In this document: positions 43,222 through 52,141 of the stretch, in pieces
How positions within the stretch are numbered: position 1 is the first letter of the stretch
Layout of the letters: every line of letters starts with the position of its first letter
From: an uncultured Clostridia bacterium
GTDB lineage: Bacteria > Bacillota > Clostridia > Oscillospirales > Ruminococcaceae
Assembly: GCA_947625735.1 (NCBI GenBank)
Contig: CANQPL010000013.1
Span: 1 to 64,000, forward strand
Direction of reading: 5' to 3'
DNA: 64,000 bases
Program-made: the position numbers and the translations under genes
The notes under the pieces: model-generated
Seen by the model: the letters and a program-made list of their open reading frames with translations, nothing else
Databases searched by the model: none
Told to the model about the DNA's origin: nothing

Positions 43222-44001
43222 TCAATATTTTAAAACCTTTTCAAGCTCTCTTACTATAACGCAAAGATCGTCCGTGACCCGACAAGGTTCGCCGTACATA
43301 TCATTCAGAAGCTGTGTAATATTTTCCTCAAATTTATACGGAAGAACTGCACAGCTTTTTTTACACAATTCAATGAGCCTTTTTTCGCCCGGGTGGGTAA
43401 CCGAATTAAGGGCAAACAAAACATCAAAATACGACTCTAAAAAAGCTGTTACCCTATGATTTACTGCAATTATATCTCCTCTTTTTACGGCTTTGATGAT
43501 CTGACCGTCATATGCGGGCATGGAATTATGTATCAGCGCCATATTATGTTCAATGATATTTTTTCTGAGCTGTCGGGGATATTCCACAGAAAAACGCTTT
43601 TTTGCCGCCACAAGTCTTTCGCTGCGGTCATAAATTATTTTGCAGTTGATAAGATTATGCCACATACAGGTGGTGTAGCCGTTATGCGCATGAAAATTTT
43701 CCGCAGCATCTGCCACTTCTGCCGAAAAATCATCTAAATTCCTGTACAGAATATCAATATCAACGCCCGTATTAAGACGGCAATTGTCCTCGTATTCCCA
43801 GAAATGATTTCCGATCTCCATAACCTGACAGTAATTGGAAAGTATCTCCCGCCTTACATTTTCGGGGACAGGCGCAGTGCAGTAAACATACACATCATAG
43901 TCGGAATTTTCATCAAAATTTTCTCCTGCCCGTGAGCCGCCTAATGCAATTGCTTCTGTCTGTTCGCATTCGGAAAGCTCTCTGAACAGTTTTTCTATCA
44001 T
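43222..44001 (-). CDS. Nucleotidyltransferase-fold protein (DUF4037-like)
   Basis: A 259-residue protein with the polymerase-beta-type nucleotidyltransferase motif LGGSRAG-x7-SDYDVYVY near residue 20, a third acidic residue in VDIDILYRN at about 85, and a helical C-terminal domain as in DUF4037. It resembles aminoglycoside nucleotidyltransferases in outline, but resistance cannot be claimed. It stands as a single gene with an AGGGGAGGGG ribosome site. Confidence 0.78.
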   Translation of the reverse strand: MIEKLFRELSECEQTEAIALGGSRAGENFDENSDYDVYVYCTAPVPENVRREILSNYCQVMEIGNHFWEYEDNCRLNTGVDIDILYRNLDDFSAEVADAAENFHAHNGYTTCMWHNLINCKIIYDRSERLVAAKKRFSVEYPRQLRKNIIEHNMALIHNSMPAYDGQIIKAVKRGDIIAVNHRVTAFLESYFDVLFALNSVTHPGEKRLIELCKKSCAVLPYKFEENITQLLNDMYGEPCRVTDDLCVIVRELEKVLKY

Positions 44002-44048
44002 AATTTACCCCTCCCCTTGTAAGCCCATTATATCATAAAAACAATGCA

Positions 44049-44296
44049 GCGGCGGCGGGTCAGACCCGCTGCCGCCTTGTTGGTATGATCTGCAAAAAAT
44101 TTACACAGTGGCTCGGCGGTCGGTGACCGCTGCCGCCTCGTTAGGAATTTTTGCAAAAAAAATTTTACATGGTGGCTCGGTAACTTTTATTATAATGTAA
44201 ATGAGAATTAAAACTTAAAAATGAAAGTTACCGTGTCACTATTGAAATATTCATGCTTAACTTACCACCGACCCGGCTGCGGGTTCCGCCCGCCCC
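44049..44296. repeat. Repeat locus 4: two nested forward copies and one inverted copy
   Basis: The first forward copy starts at about 44049 with GCGGGTCAGACCCGC and is interrupted at CTCGG by a second copy (44114-44190, tip GCGGTCGGTGACCGC). An inverted copy follows (44220-44296). The first two tips differ but both pair fully. The rest of the gap to 44398 holds nothing recognisable. Confidence 0.82.
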
Positions 44297-44398
44297 GTCA
44301 GTGTATACAAATGAGTACATTTAAAAATAAAGCAAACCTATACCTGTTTAATATTCTACATTTGTTTAACAAAATGTATAAAGGTCAAATCTCAGGGC

Positions 44399-44608
44399 TT
44401 ATTCCTCGTCAAAGTTTCCGGGAATATGTACCTGCTTTTCGGGGATCCTCTTGAGCGGAGAATATGCATACTTAGGGCATGAGGAATCGCCGTTCACAAT
44501 ACCTCTTTTTTCACACAGAACCTTGTTGCCGTCCTTGGCACGGGTACCGTATGCACAGTATTCACATTTCGGCTCGATATTATCGCCAAAATATTTTTTC
44601 TTAGCCAT
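44399..44608 (-). CDS. Small zinc-finger-like protein
   Basis: A 69-residue basic protein starting at ATG 44608 behind GAAAGGA. Four cysteines in the order CEYC, C (VLCEKRG) and C (SSCPKY) suit one zinc site. Similar small proteins are widespread in Ruminococcaceae; I know no function. Starting 21 codons upstream would lack a ribosome site. Confidence 0.72.
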   Translation of the reverse strand: MAKKKYFGDNIEPKCEYCAYGTRAKDGNKVLCEKRGIVNGDSSCPKYAYSPLKRIPEKQVHIPGNFDEE

Positions 44609-44690
44609 ATTAACGTTCCTTTCCTGCAAATGAGCTGTATTCAGATGTTTAAGCGGATCTGCGCTCCGCACTCATTACTATTATATTATA

Positions 44691-45797
44691 TCATATTTTT
44701 TCGGTTTTGACTATACTTTTTTGAGATATTATCAAAATCGTCATAATAAACAAAAAAACGGAGAGAATTGGTGGATCTTGACTAATTATCTGCGGCGTGC
44801 GTGTGACGGGAGCCTGTACCGCTACCGCATTTATCATGACATCATGAGGAATAAGACATTTGCAGATAAAAAATGCTGCTGCCGATGCGGGTATCCTTGC
44901 CAGAAATGCGGGCAATACCGAGATATCCCCCGAAACTGCCGCTATCTGCATATGTACGCACAGTCCGCCGAAGGAGAGAAGCGCCGCTGCTGCGGGCAGG
45001 ACATCTGCCGCCGCTCCACGGGCATAGGTCAGATTGCTTATCTCAAAAAAAGAACGCACAAAGGGCATAAGCTCTGAAACCGTTCGTCCCGTGACTGCTC
45101 CAAAAAACTTTGCAGCAGCCGAAAGCACCCCGAACCTTTCAGCCGCTCCCATAAGAGCTGCCATGAATACAATTGCAGCGCAGATCATCATCATACTTTC
45201 AGAGCCGCTGCGTACCATGTTCACAAATTCCTTTGAGGTCAGGGGCTTTAAGGGTATGCTTGTCCCTTTCTTCTCGGGTACGCTCCGAAAAAGCGCTCCC
45301 GCTAAAGCTATAAGCAGATTTGCTCCGAAAACAGAAATAAAAACAGCTTTCCACAGTCCCGGCTTATCGGGGGCTGCCGCTCTTGAAACTGCCATTATAT
45401 ACGCAGGTCCGGGGGCTATGCAGCAGCAAAGCAGATCTTCCGCTTCTCTTTTTGATATTCTCCCCTGTCTGTAAAGCTCCGAAATAAGCGCCGCTCCGAT
45501 AGGATATCCCGCCGCCTGACTGATAAGGAACAGGGCTGTCCTGTCAGCGGGGATCCTCAGTATATACCGTGAAAATGCGCCGAAAGGCTTTCCTAAAATC
45601 CCGTATGCTCCCGTGGAAACAAGCAGCTTCGATATTACCGTAAAGGCAAAAAGCGAGGGTATTATCACAGAAAGGCAAAGTCTCACTGCTGCGGCGGCTG
45701 AGTCCGATGCCTCCTTGCCCGCAATGATGAAAAGCACTGCACCGATACACAGAACAAGTGCTGTAAGTCCGTTTCCTATCTTTTCCCTTGTCATCAT
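44691..45797 (-). CDS. ylbJ: Sporulation integral membrane protein YlbJ
   Basis: A 368-residue polytopic protein of the nucleoside-recognition (Gate) group. Characteristic segments are LSVIIPSLFAFTVIS, the SQAAGYPIGAALISELY loop and CCIAPGPAYIM, with eight or more helices. YlbJ is needed for spore cortex formation in Bacillus. It is divergent from yqfC-yqfD, also sporulation genes, with only 90 bases between the start codons. Confidence 0.85.
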   Translation of the reverse strand: MMTREKIGNGLTALVLCIGAVLFIIAGKEASDSAAAAVRLCLSVIIPSLFAFTVISKLLVSTGAYGILGKPFGAFSRYILRIPADRTALFLISQAAGYPIGAALISELYRQGRISKREAEDLLCCCIAPGPAYIMAVSRAAAPDKPGLWKAVFISVFGANLLIALAGALFRSVPEKKGTSIPLKPLTSKEFVNMVRSGSESMMMICAAIVFMAALMGAAERFGVLSAAAKFFGAVTGRTVSELMPFVRSFFEISNLTYARGAAADVLPAAAALLSFGGLCVHMQIAAVSGDISVLPAFLARIPASAAAFFICKCLIPHDVMINAVAVQAPVTRTPQIISQDPPILSVFLFIMTILIISQKSIVKTEKI

Positions 45798-45887
45798 ATC
45801 TCTCCCCGGTAATATAATTTTTAAATGCTTAATATAAATATATTACAAAACATGGCGGATATGCACAAAAGGAAAGGAGAAGAATTT

Positions 45888-46118
45888 ATGGATAATACTT
45901 CTCAGCTTGTAATATGCTCAAATACCTACCTTGAGCTGGAGGGTACAAAGCGGATAATGGAGTATAATGACATCTATCTGAAAATAAAAACCACTGACGG
46001 GCTTATCCTTGAAATATGGGGCAGCGGGCTAATGCTGTCAGACTATAATACAGGAGGAATTGCCGTAAGAGGCGAGATAAGCTCCGTTGAATTTACGGGA
46101 AAGGGCGGTCGTAAATGA
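45888..46118 (+). CDS. yqfC: Sporulation protein YqfC (YabP family)
   Basis: A 76-residue protein with ATG at 45888 behind GGAAAGGAG. Segments SNTYLELEGTKRIMEYND, LEIWGSGLML and the IAVRGEISSVEF end match the YabP/YqfC family. It precedes yqfD with 4 bases of overlap. A related yabP is at 62496-62765. Confidence 0.9.
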   Translation: MDNTSQLVICSNTYLELEGTKRIMEYNDIYLKIKTTDGLILEIWGSGLMLSDYNTGGIAVRGEISSVEFTGKGGRK

Positions 46119-47323
46119 GTATTTTCAGACCCCGCTACAGGGATATCCGCAGCAGAGCCGCATTTACCGTTTATTCTGCAAACGGCGATTACGGAAAATT
46201 TATTGATGCGCTCAACAAAAGCCCGATACAGTTTTACTCGCTGAACATTCGCAGGGGCAGGCTTTCGGGATTTATACGCTGTTCGGATATAAACAGACTC
46301 ACCGTTCTTGCAGAGGAGCAGCATCTGACAGTAGAAATAGCCGCAAAAAAGGGACTTTATTATGTGACACGGGGGTATCATCTTCGCTTCGGGGCGGTAA
46401 TAGGCTTTATCCTTGCAATTTTTATGACAAGCTTTTTTTCAGACAGGACGGCTGTGATCGAAATAGGCGGCTGCGTAAATATACCGGAGCAGAGGATACT
46501 CGATCACCTTAAAAGCGAGGGAATCTATATAGGCAGCGATCTTTCAAAGACTGATCTGCGTGCGGCGGAACAGCATATTCTCATTATGGACAAGGATATC
46601 GCATGGATAGGTATACGCCGCACGGGAAGCCGTGTTCTTGCCGAAATTCAGGAGATAGACACAAAACCTCCCATGACCGACAGCGCCGCTCCCCGGAATA
46701 TTATTGCCGCAAGGGACGCACAGATAAAAAGCGTGCGTATTTTGCAGGGTCAGCTTATCCCTATCGTGGGGGACGGAGTGAAAAAGGGGGATATACTTGT
46801 AAGCGGAGTTGTGGATACTAAGTACGGCAGAAATTATTATGTTCATTCACAAGGGCAGATAACGGGGGTATATACCGAAAAAATGACCTTTTCCGCCGAA
46901 TTTTGCTCCGAAGAAAGGATATGCACGGGGGAGATCGAAAAAAAAGCCCTGTCACTGTTCGGAAAAAGATTCGTTTATTTTTCCGAGGGGGATACGCCCT
47001 CCGATCATGAATACTATGAGGAGGAGTTTCCCATTAAAATAGGGAAGATCGTTCTGCCTGTGTCAATAGTGGAAATGCATTACAGGGCAATGGAAACAGC
47101 GGAAATATCCCGCACAGAAGATGAGGTGCGGGCGCTTCTTACAGAACGGGAGGAGCGTTATGAAAAAGACCTCCTTACCGATGACGCCGTCATAACGGAT
47201 AAGGAGGTATCGGAGATCTGCGAGGGGAACGTAATGACACATACGGTCACCTACACTCTTGAAGGAGAGATAGGCACTCCCCAACAGATATTTGCACGCT
47301 ATGAGGGGTGGAGCGATCCCTGA
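46115..47323 (+). CDS. yqfD: Sporulation protein YqfD
   Basis: A 402-residue YqfD-family protein: a soluble N-terminal domain, a membrane helix at about 90-110 (GAVIGFILAIFMTSFF), then a POTRA-like region (GCVNIPEQRILDHLKSEGIY) and a C-terminal beta domain with DAQIKSVRILQGQLIPIVGDGVKKGD-type segments. In Bacillus it is transcribed in the mother cell with yqfC. Operon order yqfC-yqfD is conserved. Confidence 0.93.
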   Translation: MSIFRPRYRDIRSRAAFTVYSANGDYGKFIDALNKSPIQFYSLNIRRGRLSGFIRCSDINRLTVLAEEQHLTVEIAAKKGLYYVTRGYHLRFGAVIGFILAIFMTSFFSDRTAVIEIGGCVNIPEQRILDHLKSEGIYIGSDLSKTDLRAAEQHILIMDKDIAWIGIRRTGSRVLAEIQEIDTKPPMTDSAAPRNIIAARDAQIKSVRILQGQLIPIVGDGVKKGDILVSGVVDTKYGRNYYVHSQGQITGVYTEKMTFSAEFCSEERICTGEIEKKALSLFGKRFVYFSEGDTPSDHEYYEEEFPIKIGKIVLPVSIVEMHYRAMETAEISRTEDEVRALLTEREERYEKDLLTDDAVITDKEVSEICEGNVMTHTVTYTLEGEIGTPQQIFARYEGWSDP

Positions 47324-47333
47324 AAAGCCCGTT

Positions 47334-47369
47334 ACTGTGCAGCAGTGCGCTCACTGTGCAGCAGTGCGC
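47334..47369. repeat. Tandem palindromic 17-mers between yqfD and a c-di-GMP gene
   Basis: Two copies of ACTGTGCAGCAGTGCGC are spaced 19 bases apart. Each contains CACTG-N5-CAGTG or a close form. They straddle the stop codon of the convergent gene and may act as a two-way terminator. Confidence 0.65.
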
Positions 47370-50300
47370 ACCGCATCAGTATGCACCTTTCTGCGGTTGC
47401 AGCGCATGATAGTGTCCGTTACCTTCGGGTGAACGGGCATTGGCTCAAAAACAGGTCTGTCAATATAAAATCCCTGCAAAAGATCCACGCCGCAGGTTAT
47501 GACCGTCCGCAGCTCCTCCTCGGTCTCAACGCCCTCGGCAAGCACAAGTATATTCTTTGAGCGGGCAACCTTTATAAGACTGTTTATTATCATCTGTCGG
47601 CTGATGTCCTTATCGCAGCCGCTGATGATAGAACGGTCTATTTTTATTATATCGGGCTGCATGGTGATAAGGGCGTATTCGCTGCTGTAGCCTGTGCCGA
47701 AATCATCGAGAGCGATCCCCGCATTCCATTTTTTCATGCGGTTAAGCTTTCGCTTTGTATATTCCTCGTTCATGCTTTCGGTTTCCAGTATTTCAAGGAC
47801 TACCCTGTCAAGAAGATGAGAGTATTCCTTTTCGATAGTCTCCACATCTTGTACCTCAAGAGAGCAGTTTGATATGGAATTTATGAATACATGACAATTT
47901 TTCCCTATCTTTCCCGCATTGCGCAGGGCGTCAAAGGAGGCAAGGGCTTTTGTCCATGTAAGCCGCTCTATCTCGTAGAGCTTTGCGCCTGTTTTTGCTA
48001 TCCTCAATAGCTCCATGGGCGAACGGAGTATTGCAGAGGCGGGACGCATAAGCGCCTCATAGCCGTATACCTCTCCTGTTTTTGCGGAAACAATGCTGTG
48101 AAAGGCATACTGCACGCCGCTTTCGTCAATTATGCGGTTCATCTCCTCAACGCCTGTGATAAGTACGGAATCCTTTGCATAGGCTGCGGCATCAAACTCG
48201 GCTATCTCTCCCTTTGTGGAATGCTTTATAATGTACATGGCAAAATCGGAATATTTCATCAGCATTTCATAGGACTGTGAATCGTCAGGATACCACGCCA
48301 CGCCCGCACTTGCTCTTATCCTGTAATGAGTGCCGTCCGCAAGCAGACAATAGCTTTTAAGGAGTATTTCACGAACCTCTCCTATAACCGCCCGCAGTGC
48401 GTCCTTTGAATCAAATCCCGGTAAAAATACGCTGAACTCATCTCCTGAAAGGCGGGATACCGTGCCGCCGTACTTCTGGAAATGCTTTAAGGTGTTGGCT
48501 GCGGTCTTGATGTAATCATCTCCGAAATCATGCCCGTAGGTGTCGTTTACATATTTCAGATTATCAAGATCCACCATGATAAATGCGGCAGTCCTGAGCT
48601 TTTCAGGCTCTCTGAAAAGCTGCTCTATCCGCTTGTAATATGCATGGCGGTTGAGAAGTCCCGTAGTGCTGTCGTAATCCCTTTCGTATTCTATACGCTT
48701 TTTCTCCATTACAACGCCTGTAATGTCCTGCAATATTCCTATGCTCTTGCTTTTGTTGTGGACTATGCTAAGACGCATCCATGTCAGGGAGTTGTTTTCG
48801 TCTGCAATGCTGAACTCACGCACCGCGTCCTTTTCTTCACCGTCCGCATTTTCGCTCAGGCACTCCGTAACAGCCTGCTTTATCTCGTGAATGGTTATAC
48901 TGCCGATAAATTTGTCAATATTCATTACCATGTCCTTATCCGCCCCGGGAAAGCTCATAAATTTTAAAAGGCTCTGCCCTACGAAAACGCTGTTGTCACG
49001 GCGGTCATACATAAATGTTCCCAGTCCCACATCGGCAATGCTTATCATTTTGGAAACCTGTGACGAAAAATCCAGAACATTGATCTGCAGCTGCGTTATG
49101 GCATCTGTAAGAGCATCTATCTCGTAAATTCCCGATCTGTCAAAGCGGATAACATTGTTATACTCCCTGCTGCGGTTCATGGTGTCAATGGCATTTCTGA
49201 CGGGCTTTACCACCTGACGTCCCGAAAGCACCATTACCACAATGCTTATGCAAAGTGAAGCGGCTGCCGCAATTATCAGCATCTGAACGAGAGCTGTAAG
49301 AGGGGCAAGTATGCTTTTCTTGTCGCCTACGGTTATCAACGCCCACTGCTCATTTCTGTAGGGACTTCTGTCATCATAAAGCCCGATACAGGAAACACAG
49401 CCTGTTATTTTTACGCCGCCCGTTTCTTCAAAATCCACAGCGCCTTTTACCTTATTGTCTTTAAGGACGATGCTCTGAGCCGCACCTACAAGGTGAGCGT
49501 AGGACGCTCCCGAATGAGCGTCAATATGAAAGGATACCTCGCTTTCACGTCTGCCCAGAAGATAACAGGCAGTTTCTCCCGTGAAATCCGTTGTGGGAAG
49601 ATCAGAAAGCAGATTATTTTCGGTGATCCCCACGCCTAAGACCCCGTAGACCTCTCCCTCCTCAGAAATAAGAGGGACGGTATATTTCATACTCGGCGAA
49701 CCACTTGGGGATATTTTGGAAAAGCTGCTCCAGTAGCCCAGCTCCGAGGGGGTAAGCTGCGGGGCAAGACGGGCATTTTCTAAAGTTTTGTAATAATAGT
49801 CATAGTGTTCCCTATCATCGGGATCGGGTTCAAAGTAGAGCTTCCACCCCGAATCGAGGATTATCCCGAATTCCTTTGATACAGAGGAAAAGCCCGTTTC
49901 CATAAGCAGATCCTCAAATCCTCCATCGGTGGACGAGTCAAGATCACGCAGATAAAGGGCAGCCTTTGCCGTGCCGCCGCTTTCTCCCTTGAAAAGCTCT
50001 CCCGTATCAAGGATAAGGAAAACATCATTGGAGGAGGTGCGTCTCATAAGCTCTGTGACCTCGTCTACGGAGCTTTCCACGATATACCGTGAAAGGTCCT
50101 TGTCGGTCTTTATATCACCTACAGCCGCTCCCTGCTCATCAAGGATATCCTCTGTTACAGCGTTTATTTTTTCGGCAGTTTCGGCAGTGGGAATGATCTT
50201 ATTGCGGAAAGATGCTTCAAGATAATTTTTGCGGTTCTCGGTTTTTGCTTCAAGAGTGCTGTAAACATAATTCTTTATATAAGAAAATTCTCCTCCCAGT

Positions 50301-50419
50301 GCAAGCACCGCAAAAAATGCGATAAGCTCAAAGAGTATGAGCAGCAGCATTGGCAGCATGAGCCTTACTATCAGCTTTTTTTCTTTCTTTTCCCTTGCGG
50401 GAGAGAAATTTTTTTCCAT
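47351..50419 (-). CDS. Membrane dCache-HAMP-PAS-GGDEF-EAL protein
   Basis: A 1022-residue sensor for cyclic di-GMP. The start is the ATG at 50419; an upstream TTG frame is likely untranslated. Two membrane helices (about 22-45 and 375-400) flank an extracellular double-Cache-like domain. HAMP (400-455), a PAS-like region (470-580), GGDEF (about 585-745) and EAL (about 765-1010) follow. The cyclase motif reads SGDEF at about 658, not GGDEF, with no upstream RxxD inhibition site. EALMR (about 788) and DDFGTGYSS (about 905) suggest an active phosphodiesterase. A solute-binding lipoprotein gene lies 48 bases upstream and may feed the Cache domain. Confidence 0.88.
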   Translation of the reverse strand: MEKNFSPAREKKEKKLIVRLMLPMLLLILFELIAFFAVLALGGEFSYIKNYVYSTLEAKTENRKNYLEASFRNKIIPTAETAEKINAVTEDILDEQGAAVGDIKTDKDLSRYIVESSVDEVTELMRRTSSNDVFLILDTGELFKGESGGTAKAALYLRDLDSSTDGGFEDLLMETGFSSVSKEFGIILDSGWKLYFEPDPDDREHYDYYYKTLENARLAPQLTPSELGYWSSFSKISPSGSPSMKYTVPLISEEGEVYGVLGVGITENNLLSDLPTTDFTGETACYLLGRRESEVSFHIDAHSGASYAHLVGAAQSIVLKDNKVKGAVDFEETGGVKITGCVSCIGLYDDRSPYRNEQWALITVGDKKSILAPLTALVQMLIIAAAASLCISIVVMVLSGRQVVKPVRNAIDTMNRSREYNNVIRFDRSGIYEIDALTDAITQLQINVLDFSSQVSKMISIADVGLGTFMYDRRDNSVFVGQSLLKFMSFPGADKDMVMNIDKFIGSITIHEIKQAVTECLSENADGEEKDAVREFSIADENNSLTWMRLSIVHNKSKSIGILQDITGVVMEKKRIEYERDYDSTTGLLNRHAYYKRIEQLFREPEKLRTAAFIMVDLDNLKYVNDTYGHDFGDDYIKTAANTLKHFQKYGGTVSRLSGDEFSVFLPGFDSKDALRAVIGEVREILLKSYCLLADGTHYRIRASAGVAWYPDDSQSYEMLMKYSDFAMYIIKHSTKGEIAEFDAAAYAKDSVLITGVEEMNRIIDESGVQYAFHSIVSAKTGEVYGYEALMRPASAILRSPMELLRIAKTGAKLYEIERLTWTKALASFDALRNAGKIGKNCHVFINSISNCSLEVQDVETIEKEYSHLLDRVVLEILETESMNEEYTKRKLNRMKKWNAGIALDDFGTGYSSEYALITMQPDIIKIDRSIISGCDKDISRQMIINSLIKVARSKNILVLAEGVETEEELRTVITCGVDLLQGFYIDRPVFEPMPVHPKVTDTIMRCNRRKVHTDAVRTAAQ

Positions 50420-50467
50420 CAGCGAACGATCCCCCCGTTTCAAGTAAGCATCTCTGCAAAGGTGCGC

Positions 50468-51934
50468 TTATGCTATGTCGGAAACGTCTTTGAGTCCCCC
50501 TATAAAGCCCTCATACCATTTTTCAAAAGCCTCGTCTGAGGTGTATTCCGCAAGAACTGCTGCCCTGTCCTCACCTGCGGCTATTCTTTCGTAAGCCTCA
50601 TCGTGAGCCGTCTGAGCGGTAGACTGCATATATTCTCCGATAAAATCTCTTACCTCGGCGGAGCGTTCAAAGGGCTTTGCGGAGTAAAGCTCAAAAGATG
50701 ATGTTTCAGAGATCGCTACCTCCAGTGTACGGAGCATTATATCATTCTGAGAGCCGTCTCCCGACAGATAATCCTCCGAAATGGCAGCAAAATCATTTGC
50801 CTCCTTTTTTACGGGCAGATACCCGGAGGAAACGGAAAAATCTATATTCCTTTCCTTTTCGGTAAGCCATTTGAGAAAGACAGAGCAGGCATACTCGGTC
50901 TTTTCATCGGATTTAAGCACTACCATGCCTGCGCCCTGCTGAACGCAGAACGGGTCTGTCCCCTCAAAATTCGGCACGGGCAGCACCATGCCCTCTATAG
51001 GATAGATATACTCATCATCAAGCGTGACCGAATCGGGGAAATATGACGCCCCCGTAGTGGAGCATACCATGGCGATAATTGCGCCTATCTTTGTATCGTC
51101 ACTTCTGAAACGGCTGCGGGCAAGGAAACAGCCCTCGGCGTATGGAACATAGTAGCAGTCCCACAAACGTCTTACAGCGTCCTTATCCTCATTCATGACG
51201 ACTTCTCCGCTGCCGTTGTCTGCAAAATACTCAAGTCCCAGCTGACGTGCGCCCACTATCATATAATTTGCAAGGGAATCTCTGCCGAAAAACGCTTTGC
51301 CGTCACAGGGTGTATCGGGAGTGAGGGCATCGGTATAATCGTAATACTTTTCAGCCACATCAACAAGTCCCTCCCATGTGGAAAGATCGTCTGTAGTAAC
51401 GCCTGCGGAGTCGGCAAATGTCTGCCAGTCGGTGAGATTTAGCATCATTACCTCCACGCTTTTTGCAGTGGGAAAAATTTTAAGCCCCTTATCCTCTCCG
51501 AATCTTCCCTCCTCGATATAGCCGCTTACATATTCGGAAAGCTCCTCCTCGGTAAAATAATCCGTAAGGTCAACGACCTTTCCCATGCTGTCGGCAGTAA
51601 AGGCAGTTTCTGAGTAGGCTGCGAACATATCGGGCGGCTCCTCCGCTCCCACATCTCCTCTCAGGGAGGACAGCACATTATCCGCAAGATCGGCAATTGT
51701 GCTTTTGCTCCTTGCCTCCACGGTAATTCCCATATCGTGACCCACAGTTTCATTAAACTCTGTGACCATATTGTCAAACTGATCCTGCTGCACGCCGTTG
51801 TAGTAGTGCCATATGGTTATTTCGGCAGGGTCTGCGGGGTCAAGTCCGTGATCCTTACTGCTGCACCCCGATGATAAAGCAAGCAGTGATAATGCGCATA
51901 CTGCCGCAATGCTTTTCTTTATATTTATATTCAT
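50468..51934 (-). CDS. ABC-type extracellular solute-binding lipoprotein
   Basis: A 488-residue substrate-binding protein of the sugar (family 1) type. Lipobox SSGC places the lipid near Cys24. TIWHYYNG near the start and the GAGMVVLKSDEKTEYACSVFL-like segment are typical. No permease or ATPase is nearby; the downstream partner is a GGDEF-EAL receptor. That supports a sensory role, presenting a ligand to the receptor. Confidence 0.85.
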   Translation of the reverse strand: MNINIKKSIAAVCALSLLALSSGCSSKDHGLDPADPAEITIWHYYNGVQQDQFDNMVTEFNETVGHDMGITVEARSKSTIADLADNVLSSLRGDVGAEEPPDMFAAYSETAFTADSMGKVVDLTDYFTEEELSEYVSGYIEEGRFGEDKGLKIFPTAKSVEVMMLNLTDWQTFADSAGVTTDDLSTWEGLVDVAEKYYDYTDALTPDTPCDGKAFFGRDSLANYMIVGARQLGLEYFADNGSGEVVMNEDKDAVRRLWDCYYVPYAEGCFLARSRFRSDDTKIGAIIAMVCSTTGASYFPDSVTLDDEYIYPIEGMVLPVPNFEGTDPFCVQQGAGMVVLKSDEKTEYACSVFLKWLTEKERNIDFSVSSGYLPVKKEANDFAAISEDYLSGDGSQNDIMLRTLEVAISETSSFELYSAKPFERSAEVRDFIGEYMQSTAQTAHDEAYERIAAGEDRAAVLAEYTSDEAFEKWYEGFIGGLKDVSDIA

Positions 51935-52141
51935 AACAGATCTTTCCTTTCTGTTTTTCTGCCGGTTTTACACCTGCTCCTGTTACATGAAAGCAATTAC
52001 TCCGCACATTGCTGATACGGGCTTTGAGAGCAGAAACTCCCGCTTTTTATTATACTATTTCTGTTTGTATTTTTCAAGACTGTACGTCTTATTCTATGTA
52101 AAGCAACGAAAAAAAGCGACAGAATTGTTTATTTTGTACAA

